Shown here: piece by piece, positions 18,022-27,794 of the stretch | Layout: the number at the start of each line of letters is the position of its first letter | Numbering within the stretch: position 1 is the stretch's first letter | Assembly: GCF_030547545.1 (NCBI RefSeq) | Contig: NZ_JAUOQE010000028.1 | Coordinates: 1 to 61,638, forward strand | Reading direction: 5' to 3' | Length of the DNA: 61,638 nt | Origin: Amphritea sp. 1_MG-2023 | Lineage (GTDB): Bacteria; Pseudomonadota; Gammaproteobacteria; Pseudomonadales; Balneatricaceae | The notes under the pieces: model-generated | Seen by the model: only the letters and a program-made list of their open reading frames with translations | What the model was told of the DNA's origin: nothing | Databases searched by the model: none | Position numbers and translations under genes: made by a program

Positions 18022-19323
18022 TTAAACAATACATCCTTCAGCCCAACGAGACAGAGCCAACAACTGATCATCCTCTCGAGCACGACCAATCAACTGCAAT
18101 CCCAGTGGCAAACCTTGCTCATCGGTGATGCCAGGCAAGGTAACGACGGGCAATCCGAGTACTTGCCAAGGTCGACTCATATGCGGCTGACCCGTTGCTT
18201 CATGACCCATAGGCGCTACACCTGGTGCAGCAGGAGCCAGTATTGCATCGATACCTAAATGATCAGGATTAGACCAGAGCCAACGACCAATTTTCGCGAC
18301 GGCCTCTAACGATTCAAGATAACTTTCTCGCGTCATCTCACGTCCTTGCTCAAATAACTGTAGCAAAGCTGCAGAAACCTGTTCAGGATGTTCAGCTTCA
18401 TAGCTCAGATTACGGACGACTTCCCAAGCCATAATATTACGATGATGCTCAACTAAACGACGCATCAGATCACAACTATGCATCTCAACCATTTCAGCCC
18501 CTTCCTGCTGTAAACGATCACTGAACTGTTGCATCGCAAGATTCATGGCAGAATCACTTTCACCCACCGCACTACCTTGACACACTAAAATACGGTATGG
18601 ACGATCAGGCTTAACCGAGGGCTTCAGTGGCTGTAATAATAAGATACTGCGTAGCAGCTCAATATCGTCCACTCGACGCGCAAACAAGCCCAATGAATCG
18701 AGTGATTGAGCTAAAGGCTGCGCACCCCGCAAAGAGTATTCGCCTCGACTACCGACATAACCTACAACACCACAATAAGCGGCAGGGCGAATAACAGATG
18801 CGGCGGTTTGAGACCCTACTGCAACTGGCACCATAAAATCAGCAACAGCGGCAGCAGAACCACTCGACGATCCACCTGGAGTACGATCAAGATCCTTCGG
18901 ATTACGCGTTTTACCTGGTTTAAAATAGGCAAACTCTGTCGTCACTGTTTTACCTAATACGATACCACCCGCCTGCATCAGTAGATTGACACAGCTGGCA
19001 TTATCGACGGGCTGCCGTCCTTGGTGAATAGGTGATCCCATCTCTGTTGGCATGCAACATGTATCAATAATATCCTTGATACCAATGGGCAACCCTTTCA
19101 GCACACTCGCTTGATAAAATGCCTTTTGTTGCTGATATTTTTGCAGGTATTCTTCTCTAGACAACAGAAATTGCCAAGCCCCGACTTCCATTTCGCGGGC
19201 TTCAATCTGATCGTAATAGGCGTTAATCAGATCTTCGGCAGTACAATCACCGGCGGCGATCAGCTTTAACGCCTGACTTAAACTCTGTACTTTAAGATCG
19301 GTTTTTGATGTTTGATCACTCAT
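18022..19323 (-). CDS. Amidase signature (AS) family amidohydrolase
   Basis: This 433-aa enzyme of the GatA/amidase family hydrolyses an amide or carbamoyl bond. The Ser-cisSer-Lys triad is visible: Lys83 in LPIGIKDIID, the Ser-rich loop GGSSSGS (151-156), and nucleophile Ser176 in SQTAASVIRP. The substrate is unknown; it is closer to AtzF/allophanate-hydrolase-like and generic amidases than to GatA, and no gatB or gatC is nearby. Its ATG overlaps the DUF1116 stop by 4 nt, so the two are coupled. It is the last gene of the Rieske operon. Confidence 0.9.
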   Translation of the reverse strand: MSDQTSKTDLKVQSLSQALKLIAAGDCTAEDLINAYYDQIEAREMEVGAWQFLLSREEYLQKYQQQKAFYQASVLKGLPIGIKDIIDTCCMPTEMGSPIHQGRQPVDNASCVNLLMQAGGIVLGKTVTTEFAYFKPGKTRNPKDLDRTPGGSSSGSAAAVADFMVPVAVGSQTAASVIRPAAYCGVVGYVGSRGEYSLRGAQPLAQSLDSLGLFARRVDDIELLRSILLLQPLKPSVKPDRPYRILVCQGSAVGESDSAMNLAMQQFSDRLQQEGAEMVEMHSCDLMRRLVEHHRNIMAWEVVRNLSYEAEHPEQVSAALLQLFEQGREMTRESYLESLEAVAKIGRWLWSNPDHLGIDAILAPAAPGVAPMGHEATGQPHMSRPWQVLGLPVVTLPGITDEQGLPLGLQLIGRAREDDQLLALSRWAEGCIV

Positions 19324-20504
19324 AATCCGGCCTCTTGCAACACTTGACGGAAAAAGCTGACCGGCACATCGGCTACACCGCCGCCGATACGACCCACTTC
19401 GCCACGATCTTCTATCATCCCCAACACCACCATTGGACCACCTTCATGATCGACAACTTGACGGGCACAAGTCATAGCAGGACGACCACCAAACCCAGCA
19501 AGAGAAGCCGTTAACGCTTTGTCTGGTCGGTTCAGAGCATCTTCAGGTAGATAATCTTTAAGGCCGTTATAAGATGCCGGCGCAGTATTCAACACTTGAC
19601 CACCTAAACCAATGAAATCGACAACGGCACTGTCACCGATTGCGCCAACCGCGGTACGCCCAGCATATGCAGTTTCGACCGCCCCTTTCACTTCAGGCGC
19701 AGGCATCGTGAACCAAACACCAGGTTTCGTCGCAATCTGAACACCAAAGTCATGGCCATTCCCGCCCGCTTTAGTAATCAAAGACGCCCCTTCGACACCT
19801 TCGGCCACAGACATCATTAAGCTACTCGCGGCCATCCAAACATTGAGCGCAAAAGCCATTGCACCCTTTAAAAACGTTTCGATAGCTTCTGGCACATCAT
19901 TATCATCAACCTTAAACAGCCAATCAGCTAACAATGCAGACCCTGCGATGGTGCGTCCATGACAATCGTCACCCTCGTTTAAGGCCGCTTCAATAATGGG
20001 TAACAGGTCGATTGGTGTTAATAATCGGGGTTTGATCCACTCACTCAACTCACCATTCAACCAAGTTAAATGCCCTTGAAGTTCAGGGTCTAACTTACCT
20101 AAACGGGTACAGTGCACCATACCTTCATTTAATACTGAATATTTACGCGCGCTAGGATTATTAGCATCCACGATAACCATTAACTGCATTGAAGGAGAAA
20201 CAACTCCAGCTAACGGTACGACTATATTATGATCCTGCGCCGAAGCGATTTTAATCTGTCCCTGCAAAATCAGGTCTTTAGCTTGTGCATAAGTCTTAGC
20301 CCATCCCTCCCATACGGCTCCAACACAAAGGGAATTCATGACGGGAGCGGGAATTATGTCGACTGAGCTAAAAGGAGGGCCAGCGTACAGCAACACATTC
20401 TTTTGCTCAGCGACAACATCGCTCACTTGGCACATGCCAACCCATTGAGGACGACACTCTGAAACCCGATCAAATGCGAGCTGATCAGCAGCGGATAACA
20501 ACAT
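19320..20504 (-). CDS. DUF1116 family protein (YlbE/AllG-like)
   Basis: The 394-aa protein resembles the DUF1116 family, which includes E. coli YlbE (AllG). That protein works with FdrA and AllH in oxamate carbamoyl transfer during anaerobic allantoin use. Recognisable parts are MNSLCVGAVWEGWAKTYAQA near residue 60 and the glycine-rich AKAGGNGHDFGVQ-like segment (KAGGNGHDFGVQIATKPG) in the second half. No fdrA or allH partner is present. Coupling to an amidase suggests an acyl/carbamoyl transfer or release step, which is inference. AGGAG precedes the ATG. Confidence 0.75.
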   Translation of the reverse strand: MLLSAADQLAFDRVSECRPQWVGMCQVSDVVAEQKNVLLYAGPPFSSVDIIPAPVMNSLCVGAVWEGWAKTYAQAKDLILQGQIKIASAQDHNIVVPLAGVVSPSMQLMVIVDANNPSARKYSVLNEGMVHCTRLGKLDPELQGHLTWLNGELSEWIKPRLLTPIDLLPIIEAALNEGDDCHGRTIAGSALLADWLFKVDDNDVPEAIETFLKGAMAFALNVWMAASSLMMSVAEGVEGASLITKAGGNGHDFGVQIATKPGVWFTMPAPEVKGAVETAYAGRTAVGAIGDSAVVDFIGLGGQVLNTAPASYNGLKDYLPEDALNRPDKALTASLAGFGGRPAMTCARQVVDHEGGPMVVLGMIEDRGEVGRIGGGVADVPVSFFRQVLQEAGL

Positions 20505-20618
20505 AAGGGGACTCTCCTAACAAGAATGCCATCAACTAAGATGGCATTCATATAAATGATAAAAATATGAAGTAGAAATTACTTAACGACTACTCAGTAA
20601 TGACCAAAAACTTAAGGG

Positions 20619-21230
20619 TCATTCAGCGCGAACCCAACTTTCACTGTTCGCTAAAGCAGCAGATTGAGCGATACGATTCAGAAAATCTCGCTCTACCGTT
20701 GTACCCGGAAGCGGAGTGCCATTCACTTCAACTTGCGCAGCGCCAGCAGGCTGGAAAATAGCGAACATCTCATGCTCACCCGTCTGAGTTTCTTCCGGCG
20801 GTAAAGCCACCGCAAAAGGTTCCGCCAGATCTTTCCAGATCATGCTCAAGGTTGTGCCAGTACCCTCAGAGTGAGCAATACAGGCCTGCTGCTTCGGATA
20901 ATCAGTTTCAGTCTTGAAACTTGCATCCGCAATATATTCCAGGTTATCCAGGGCCACTGCGGCACGAAATAAACCAAAGCGGCGGACAAAATTTTCCACC
21001 AAGTATTGCGCCAATTCGAGATTATCAGTGAGACACTGACGCACAGCACTTGCATCTTCTTTCTGATAAGGATTTTCCAACACCAGAATGACTTCACCGC
21101 GGCCGTAATCAGACGCAGCTATTCGAAAGTACAACGACAAAGAAGACCAATCGCCATCAGCATCGGTTTTCAGGTAAATAAATGGGTTATCGCCGGTCCA
21201 GTCGACCTTACCAGTACGGATTGAATTCAT
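20619..21230 (-). CDS. Hypothetical protein (203 aa) in the Rieske gene cluster
   Basis: Family not recognised. The start at 21230 (MNSIRTGKVDWTGDNPFIYL) has AAGGA upstream; a longer frame to 21434 would overlap the neighbouring SDR gene and is rejected. It looks like a soluble cytoplasmic alpha/beta protein without signal peptide or membrane helices. Visible blocks are WSSLSLYFRIAASDYGRGEV, VENFVRRFGLFRAAVALDNL and a low-complexity acidic C-terminal half. It lies between the SDR and DUF1116 genes on the same strand and may be an accessory enzyme or binding protein of the pathway. Confidence 0.8.
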   Translation of the reverse strand: MNSIRTGKVDWTGDNPFIYLKTDADGDWSSLSLYFRIAASDYGRGEVILVLENPYQKEDASAVRQCLTDNLELAQYLVENFVRRFGLFRAAVALDNLEYIADASFKTETDYPKQQACIAHSEGTGTTLSMIWKDLAEPFAVALPPEETQTGEHEMFAIFQPAGAAQVEVNGTPLPGTTVERDFLNRIAQSAALANSESWVRAE

Positions 21231-21285
21231 AGCATAGATCCTTTTGTTAGTTGTCTTTATTGCTTTTAACTTGAAGATAGATCTC

Positions 21286-22155
21286 TCAGGCACGCGCTTT
21301 TGCTTTAGCCCGCAGTTGTTCAAAATCTGAGGTTGGTTGCCAGCCAAGTATTTCTTTGGCAGCGGAGCTGGAGAAAACCGACGCTCGCGGATTTTCCTGA
21401 TAACGCCGTGGAATAGTGATCTCTGGCAAAACACCTATCACATCCGCATACCATTCCAATGTTGGTTTGGGGTGTGAGGTATCATCTGCACTGAGGAAGA
21501 ACGTTCCGAAACGCAACCCTTCTGCTTTCAGGGCACAATCAAAAGCGGTCGCTACATCTTCAGCGGTGACGTAATAGAACAACCAGTGCCGATCAGGTGC
21601 ATCGACAAATTCAATATACTGTTCAAGGGTTTCATCAAGCACAACCGCCAACGGACGCAAACAGATCACATCCATATCAGTACCATCGACGAAACTCTTC
21701 GCCATCTGTTCCATAACGATTTTAGAAACGCTATAAGCCTGTACAGGCTTATTCTCATGCGTCTCATCGATAGGTAAACGGGTCGGTTTCCAATCTGAGC
21801 GCATCTCACTCAAACCACAGGCCGAGACACTAGAACAGAGCACTACTTTCTGGACATTTACCTCTGAAGCCGCTTGCAATACATGCCACGTACCTCGCAC
21901 ATTGACATCAATATATTTCTCAGGGGCACAATTCCAGTCATAATCTAGAGCCGCTAAATGCACTACCGCATCGGCACCTTCAAAGGCTTTACGTAATGCA
22001 GGTAGATCCATCACATCGGCTTCAATATATTCGACACCACTTTCGCCTGCGACTAAATCAGCAATAACAACTTCATAACTTTTAAGTAACTGACGGACAA
22101 CATAGCCCCCCACACGACCAGCACCGCCGGTCACAACAACACGTTTAATTGACAT
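21286..22155 (-). CDS. NAD(P)-dependent epimerase/dehydratase (extended SDR)
   Basis: This 289-aa extended short-chain dehydrogenase has a Rossmann nucleotide site VTGGAGRVGGYV at the N-terminus, ADAVVHLAAL, the catalytic CSSVSACG region, and the Tyr-x3-Lys pair in YSVSKIVME. It probably oxidises or reduces an alcohol/carbonyl of the pathway intermediate, or epimerises it. The substrate cannot be read from the sequence. It sits between the reductase and the unknown 203-aa gene in the same operon. Confidence 0.92.
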   Translation of the reverse strand: MSIKRVVVTGGAGRVGGYVVRQLLKSYEVVIADLVAGESGVEYIEADVMDLPALRKAFEGADAVVHLAALDYDWNCAPEKYIDVNVRGTWHVLQAASEVNVQKVVLCSSVSACGLSEMRSDWKPTRLPIDETHENKPVQAYSVSKIVMEQMAKSFVDGTDMDVICLRPLAVVLDETLEQYIEFVDAPDRHWLFYYVTAEDVATAFDCALKAEGLRFGTFFLSADDTSHPKPTLEWYADVIGVLPEITIPRRYQENPRASVFSSSAAKEILGWQPTSDFEQLRAKAKARA

Positions 22156-22235
22156 AAAATGACCTAATATATTTCTAGTTATACAGTGAGATCCGACCTC
22201 TTTTTCCTACCCCTTATTGACTCAAGGAGATAGCA

Positions 22236-23225
22236 TCAAAGATCTAGAATCAATTCAGGAGATAAGGCACGAGAAACGCACAACATCATGTAATCATTTT
22301 CCGCACGTTCTTCTTCAGAAAGAACGGCATCACGATGATCAGGAATCCCTGATATCACGCGGGTTTCACAGGAGCCACAGATACCATCGCCACAAGAAAT
22401 AGGAATTTTAATACCCGCTTCACGCAATACAGCTAGAGCAGATTGACCTTCAGGAATATGAATACGCTGCCCTGTACTATTGATAATCACATCAAAAGCC
22501 CCACCAGAGCTATCAACAGGCTCCGCGGCAAAACGCTCAATATCTAAATCCCAAGTAGGATTAACCTGAGCCTTATATTGCAACTCTAATGCATCTAAAA
22601 GTGGCTTAGGACCACAAGAGTAAACAGAGGTTTCAGCATCACAGGTGGCTAACAGGCTAGGTAAATCAATATACCCATCCTCTTTATCACCATTAAGCGT
22701 TATACGAGATTGATCATACAGCGCCAGCTTATCAATATATGACATTCGACTACGTTCACGAGAAAGGTAAACCAAACGCCAATCTACGCCGTCCTTATCC
22801 GCCTGCTGTAACATCGGCAACATCGGAGTAATACCAATACCTCCAGCAATAAAAAGACATTTTTTACGAGGAGTAAAAGGAAAATGATTACGTGGCTCAG
22901 AAACCTTAAGCGTGTCGCCCTGCTGCAATTGATTATGAATGAACCGTGAACCTCCACGCCCTCCCTCTTCGCGCAAAATAGCGATCTTCCACTGGCTGCG
23001 ATCAAGATAATCACTACATAAGGAATAATGACGCAACAAAACATTATCATCGTTCACACTACCACTTGCATCAGTATAGAGCTCTAATACTAATTCAATG
23101 TGTGCACCGGGTTGCCAAATCGGCAAAAGTTCGCCATCAGCAGACACCAACGTTAATTCAACAACATCTTCTGCTAACTGCTGTTTGGCAGCTATCTTAA
23201 CCAAAAAATGATTATTTATAGCCAT
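22236..23225 (-). CDS. Rieske oxygenase reductase (phthalate dioxygenase reductase/VanB type)
   Basis: This 329-aa class IA reductase passes electrons from NAD(P)H to a Rieske oxygenase. Domain order is a flavin-binding barrel (RHYSLCSD), a nucleotide-binding domain (FIAGGIGITPMLPML), and a C-terminal plant-type [2Fe-2S] ferredoxin with CGDGICGSCETR plus a later Cys in MMLCVSRA. This order is shared with VanB, CntB and GbcB. It lies directly downstream of the oxygenase gene, its likely partner. Confidence 0.94.
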   Translation of the reverse strand: MAINNHFLVKIAAKQQLAEDVVELTLVSADGELLPIWQPGAHIELVLELYTDASGSVNDDNVLLRHYSLCSDYLDRSQWKIAILREEGGRGGSRFIHNQLQQGDTLKVSEPRNHFPFTPRKKCLFIAGGIGITPMLPMLQQADKDGVDWRLVYLSRERSRMSYIDKLALYDQSRITLNGDKEDGYIDLPSLLATCDAETSVYSCGPKPLLDALELQYKAQVNPTWDLDIERFAAEPVDSSGGAFDVIINSTGQRIHIPEGQSALAVLREAGIKIPISCGDGICGSCETRVISGIPDHRDAVLSEEERAENDYMMLCVSRALSPELILDL

Positions 23226-23363
23226 AAGATCACCCTATAACGCTCCGCTTTGTAAACAAACCTGCGGCTCGAAACCTATCTAAAAGATGGGGAGATCTAG
23301 TTACTTAACATCACTAGAACACCCACCCTAATTATAATTATCTAAACAACATTAGACGTATTT

Positions 23364-24557
23364 TTACTCAGTATCTGCACGTTGTTCTTCTGCTCTATAC
23401 TTATCAATCAGCCAATTTTGTAAGCGCTGAATAACCAACTCATGAGACGTTAAACGACCACGAGGCGCATATTTAGACTGCATACCCTTTTGCGAGCCTT
23501 TCCAAGCGAATAGATCTTCTTCCATAACCTGCCACAAGTCGTCGTGCTCTTGTTGGTAGTTTTTCTCATAGGTATCCAAAGCCAGAGTTGATTCTGGATA
23601 CATCCAAGAAACACCGTACCAAGACTCCTTAGCACCTTTAGGTAACCACATGAAATACTTAACTTTATCGGGCATTGCGACAATCAAAAGATTAGGAGCA
23701 ACCGTCACATAACTCAACTGCTCACGTTCCTGATCTGTCAAACCCTCGATCGGCGGCTGAAGAATAGAACCCGTATGTGTAGGCGCAGCGTCTATATGCT
23801 GACTAATTAAGTTATATGACATCAAGCCTCTTTCAACATCATTAAACTTAGTCATCTCATCGACATTACTCTGAGGTAAAGGATACATCTCACCCCACGA
23901 GCCACCATGTAAAAATGAACAGTGGTAACATTCGTCGTTAAAAATCTTCCAATTCCAATCAAATGCTTCCATTTTTAGCGGTTCAGAAGCACGTAATTCA
24001 GACATTTTATAATTACTTAACTGCTCACCAAGATTCCCTAAACGGTCACTCAATGGAGGTAAATTTTCATCGAAAGTAATGAAGATAAAGCCTTGCCAAA
24101 TTTCAGTACGAATTTTAGGAAGACAAACATCTTTAATATTAAAATCTTCTACTTTTTCATCGGTTAACCCAGGTGCAGACGTTAATTCACCACTCGTGTT
24201 GTAAACCCAAGCATGTAATGGACAAGTTAAACGACGAGTATTACCTCGACCTTCGACAATGACCATTCCACGATGCTGACATACATTTGAAACAACATTT
24301 ACTGAACCACTACGATCACGAATAACAATCAAAGGATCTTCACCCACTTCAATCGTATAGTAGTCACCCGTTTTAGGAATATCATTCGCACGGCCAACAC
24401 AAAACCATTCGTGGGCCCACACAGCATTCAATTCAAACTGATAAAAATCTTCGCTTGTAAAACACTCTGGCGGCATAGAATAAACAGGCCCACCATCACT
24501 ATAACTGGCATCAAAACTTTCAATAGGAATAGGGCTTTTTATTATTTTCGCAGTCAT
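23364..24557 (-). CDS. Rieske non-heme iron oxygenase, alpha subunit (quaternary-amine type)
   Basis: The 397-aa oxygenase has a Rieske [2Fe-2S] site (Cys93, His95, Cys112, His115, in CQHRG and CPLHAW) and a mononuclear iron site with His212 and His217. The bridging residue is Glu209 in ECYH, as in glycine betaine and carnitine monooxygenases (GbcA, CntA), where most aromatic-ring oxygenases have Asp. This suggests N-demethylation or C-N cleavage of a betaine-like substrate. No beta subunit is present, as expected for this class. It heads the minus-strand operon reductase, SDR, unknown, DUF1116, amidase and is divergent from gloA. Confidence 0.93.
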   Translation of the reverse strand: MTAKIIKSPIPIESFDASYSDGGPVYSMPPECFTSEDFYQFELNAVWAHEWFCVGRANDIPKTGDYYTIEVGEDPLIVIRDRSGSVNVVSNVCQHRGMVIVEGRGNTRRLTCPLHAWVYNTSGELTSAPGLTDEKVEDFNIKDVCLPKIRTEIWQGFIFITFDENLPPLSDRLGNLGEQLSNYKMSELRASEPLKMEAFDWNWKIFNDECYHCSFLHGGSWGEMYPLPQSNVDEMTKFNDVERGLMSYNLISQHIDAAPTHTGSILQPPIEGLTDQEREQLSYVTVAPNLLIVAMPDKVKYFMWLPKGAKESWYGVSWMYPESTLALDTYEKNYQQEHDDLWQVMEEDLFAWKGSQKGMQSKYAPRGRLTSHELVIQRLQNWLIDKYRAEEQRADTE

Positions 24558-24806
24558 AATGTAAAACTTCCTTCAATTAATTAATAGATTAATTTAATCA
24601 AAATAATCATAAAAATATAATAAAATCTATATTTACAACAAAATTACAAGATCAAATCTTTAAATTAAAACGATGATATAAATATACACATCTATCACAC
24701 CACATTGAAGTAAGTATAATTCAACGTTACCTGAGCATAACTAGGGGTAAACACATTCATTTACCTTGTAGAATTAGCTAAATAAAAATCATCATAGAGG
24801 AAAACC

Positions 24807-25217
24807 ATGTCTAAAAAAGTGAATTTCAAACTTGACCATACAATGATACGAGTCGCAGACTTAGAAAAGTCGTTAGATTTCTATGTTCGTATAATGGGGA
24901 TGATTGTATTACGAAAAAATGAATACCCCGATGGACGTTTCACTAATGTTTTTATTGGCTACGGCCCTGAGAACAAAACAACAACAATAGAGTTAACATA
25001 TAACTGGGACACAAAAAAACCTTATGACAAAGGCGAAGCCTATGGCCATATTGCATTCAATGTTGCAGATGTATCAGCAGCGATGAAATACCTAGAAACA
25101 GAAGGAGTGATAATAAAAAGTCCCGCAAAACCAATGAATCACGGCACCCGAATGCTGGGATTTGTATTCGATCCGGACGGCTACATTATTGAGCTAAACG
25201 AACCGTTGAATAACTAA
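24807..25217 (+). CDS. gloA: Lactoylglutathione lyase (glyoxalase I)
   Basis: GloA converts the methylglyoxal-glutathione hemithioacetal to S-lactoylglutathione. The 136-aa VOC protein is close to E. coli GloA along its length. The four metal ligands are His11, Glu62, His81 and Glu129, with the hallmark IELTYNWD and DPDGYIIEL. It is the only plus-strand gene of the block and is divergent from the Rieske gene. It could detoxify a dicarbonyl made by the pathway, or act on a pathway-specific substrate; that is inference. A strong terminator follows. Confidence 0.92.
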   Translation: MSKKVNFKLDHTMIRVADLEKSLDFYVRIMGMIVLRKNEYPDGRFTNVFIGYGPENKTTTIELTYNWDTKKPYDKGEAYGHIAFNVADVSAAMKYLETEGVIIKSPAKPMNHGTRMLGFVFDPDGYIIELNEPLNN

Positions 25218-25245
25218 AAAAAGCCGGTCAAAACCGGCTTTTTTC
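25216..25245. terminator. Bidirectional terminator between gloA and the uspA-like gene
   Basis: AGCCGGT (25222-25228) pairs with ACCGGCT (25233-25239), with an A-tract before and a T-tract after the stem. It serves both convergent genes. Confidence 0.9.
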
Positions 25246-25263
25246 TTATCTAATCTATCCCCA

Positions 25264-25761
25264 TTAAGAGTTATAATCCTTCCCAGTAGGTACAACTAAC
25301 ACTGGCACTTTAGCTCTTTTAATCACCTGCTGCGTCGTATGACTCTGACTATAAATGCCCAATTTATTTTCTGTCCCCATCACAATCATATCAACCTCTT
25401 CATGCTTTGCGGCTGCTAAAATCGCTTCATAGTGAATGCCTTCAACCACTTTCGGCGTCACATTGACTGGCGTTGTAATGCCCAAGCTAAGCAACTCCTC
25501 ATCAAAGAACAGCTGAACTCGTTTTTCCATCTGCTCAAGTATATTAACCACACCTTCATTATGAGCTTTTTCCACCAAATCATCAGGTAAATACTTACGA
25601 ATCAATGCTTCACCCATCTCGCCTATAGGGCTGACAACATGCAACATAATTAATTCGGCCTGGTTTGTTTGAGCCAATTGAATAGCATGCCGATAAACGG
25701 AACGTGTATAAGGACCCAACGAAGTCGTATATAAAATTTTATTAATATCTGGCAAACTCAT
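25264..25761 (-). CDS. Universal stress protein (UspA family), TRAP-associated
   Basis: The 165-aa UspA-fold protein begins LYTTSLGPYTRSVYRHAIQL and ends VDMIVMGTEN...VPVLVVPTGKD, a pattern like the UspA ATP-binding core (G-x2-G-x9-G is only partly kept). It lies 12 bp after the TRAP large permease subunit. UspA proteins linked to TRAP transporters, such as TeaD of the ectoine system, modulate transport, so a regulatory role here is likely. Confidence 0.88.
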   Translation of the reverse strand: MSLPDINKILYTTSLGPYTRSVYRHAIQLAQTNQAELIMLHVVSPIGEMGEALIRKYLPDDLVEKAHNEGVVNILEQMEKRVQLFFDEELLSLGITTPVNVTPKVVEGIHYEAILAAAKHEEVDMIVMGTENKLGIYSQSHTTQQVIKRAKVPVLVVPTGKDYNS

Positions 25762-25773
25762 GAGACTGTCTCC

Positions 25774-27078
25774 TTACATCATATTTGGCAGGAAGAGTAC
25801 AACCTGCGGAAAAAAGCTGACTATCACGACAGCGACACACATGAGAATAAAAAAAGGAAAGGCAGCCTTGACCACTTTACCAATGGATTGGCCTGTTAAG
25901 CCTTGTAAAATGAACAAATTAAAACCAACCGGCGGTGTCATCTGGGCTAACTCAACCATGAGTACGAGAAACACGCCATACCAGATAGGGTCAAAGCCAG
26001 CCTGTAGAATCAGCGGCAATGTAATAGGCAAACTCATCACAATAATAGATATACCATCCAAAAAGAAGCCTAATAAAATATAGAAAAGCGCTAAAATCCC
26101 TAACAGAGCGTAAGGGGACAACGCCATACTTTCTATAATTTTCACCAGCTCTACCGGAATATGTAAAAACCCAATTGCCGCGGACAAGAATGCAGCAGAG
26201 ATTAAAATAGAACAAACCATACAGGATGTTTTGACTGCCCCCATTGCGGCCTCAATAACAATATCCCACGTAAAACTACCCATAAAAATGACTAGAACAA
26301 AAGTAGCAGCAACACCGACTGCTGCGGCTTCAGATGGTGTAGCGATACCACTATAAATACCACCCAACACTAAAAAAATGAGGGTCACTATCGGAAATAA
26401 ATCTTTCAAGCCGCTAAGCAGCTTGCTCAACGTTAGTTTTTCTTCTGAGTGAGGCGCCAATTCAGGCTTAAGAATGCAACGAACAATAATATAAGACGAA
26501 TATAAAAAAGCGACTAACAGGCCAGGCATAATGCCCGCTGCAAATAGTTTAGCGATAGATACTTCCGCCAATACGCCATAGATAATCATCACAATTGAAG
26601 GTGGTATCAATAACCCTAGACTACCTGCACCTGCTAATGAACCTACCGCTAAAGAATTATTATAGCCACGTTCAGCCAATGCCGTTGTTGTGATTTTACC
26701 AACGGTTGCAGTTGTTGCCGATGTAGAACCGCTTACCGCGGCAAATAACGTACACCCCAACACGTTAGTATGTAGCAATCGTCCTGGCATCCATTGAACT
26801 AACGGCGATAATCCGCGAAAAAGCCGATCAGATATATCAGTCCGAAATATGATCTCACCCATCCATATAAATAAGGGAATCGCGGATAACTCCCAAGCAC
26901 TCGAACTTCGCCAAATAACCGATTGCGCAATATGCCCAACTCGATCTAATGAGAAATCACCAATTAAGGTTAAACTTGTAATAGCCACCAAAAATAAGCC
27001 AACAAATACCCAGACCCCAAGACCTAAAAACAAAATAATCAGAGCAAGTAAAATGCTCATCGTCAATAAAGCGTCCAT
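25774..27078 (-). CDS. TRAP transporter large permease subunit (DctM/SiaM type)
   Basis: The 434-aa inner-membrane protein has about 12 hydrophobic helices and typical DctM motifs: LFAAVSGSTSATTATVGKIT, LAGAGSLGLLIPPSIVMIIY and MTPPVGFNLFILQG. It uses an ion gradient to import the ligand delivered by the DctP protein. It is third in the order dctP-dctQ-dctM-usp on the minus strand. Confidence 0.95.
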   Translation of the reverse strand: MDALLTMSILLALIILFLGLGVWVFVGLFLVAITSLTLIGDFSLDRVGHIAQSVIWRSSSAWELSAIPLFIWMGEIIFRTDISDRLFRGLSPLVQWMPGRLLHTNVLGCTLFAAVSGSTSATTATVGKITTTALAERGYNNSLAVGSLAGAGSLGLLIPPSIVMIIYGVLAEVSIAKLFAAGIMPGLLVAFLYSSYIIVRCILKPELAPHSEEKLTLSKLLSGLKDLFPIVTLIFLVLGGIYSGIATPSEAAAVGVAATFVLVIFMGSFTWDIVIEAAMGAVKTSCMVCSILISAAFLSAAIGFLHIPVELVKIIESMALSPYALLGILALFYILLGFFLDGISIIVMSLPITLPLILQAGFDPIWYGVFLVLMVELAQMTPPVGFNLFILQGLTGQSIGKVVKAAFPFFILMCVAVVIVSFFPQVVLFLPNMM

Positions 27079-27116
27079 ATCAGACTCTCTTAGAATTATA
27101 ATAATCGCGTTAACTA

Positions 27117-27656
27117 TCAGTCTTGCTCGCTAAGCAATGGCTGACCCGAAACAATCCGTAAAAAATAAGCTAACATCTGAATAATAAAAATGCTGAGACC
27201 AAACAAAACAAATGCTTCCGGAATCCACAGAGGCACCTCTGCTAAAGTTTCACTGGTCGAACCTCTCTCATAATTTCGTATAACACTTTTCCAAAAATAC
27301 ATAAAAATGAACGAAGTCAACGAAAAGGCAGTACTAACACACAAAAACTCTATAATTTGACGGCCAAGCTTACTACGTACCCGAGTTAAGAGAATATTCA
27401 CCCGTATCAACGTATTGGTTTCAAAAGTATACCCCAATGCCATAAACGTCATTGCCGCAACACCATAACCAACAAATTCATCAAGAATGAACGTTGAACT
27501 ATCAAAGAAAGCCCTCAGTAGAATTTCCAAAATTACGTGTAATGTCATGCCTGCCATCAACAACATGGCCAATACAGCACCCGCTTTAGACAACCATGAT
27601 GCAAAGCAAATAAAAGAATTCACCGCGACTTTTAAAATATTTGAATTACTATCCAT
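27117..27656 (-). CDS. TRAP transporter small permease subunit (DctQ)
   Basis: Four hydrophobic helices and a small size (~179 aa from the start MDSNSN at 27656) match DctQ; the segments GMTLHVILEILLRAFFDSST and FVGYGVAAMTFMALGYTFET fit the family. An alternative start at 27701 adds 15 residues and cannot be excluded. It is between the binding protein and DctM genes. Confidence 0.88.
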   Translation of the reverse strand: MDSNSNILKVAVNSFICFASWLSKAGAVLAMLLMAGMTLHVILEILLRAFFDSSTFILDEFVGYGVAAMTFMALGYTFETNTLIRVNILLTRVRSKLGRQIIEFLCVSTAFSLTSFIFMYFWKSVIRNYERGSTSETLAEVPLWIPEAFVLFGLSIFIIQMLAYFLRIVSGQPLLSEQD

Positions 27657-27794
27657 TACTAAGTCTCTATAAATATTAATTATTACTTTATCCATCATCA
27701 ATTTTAGGCATACACCTTAAATCATTGATGTTTCAACAGAATAATTCTGATTAAAAAAGACCGAGAAAAACCCGGCCTACATAGAGAAACAAAC

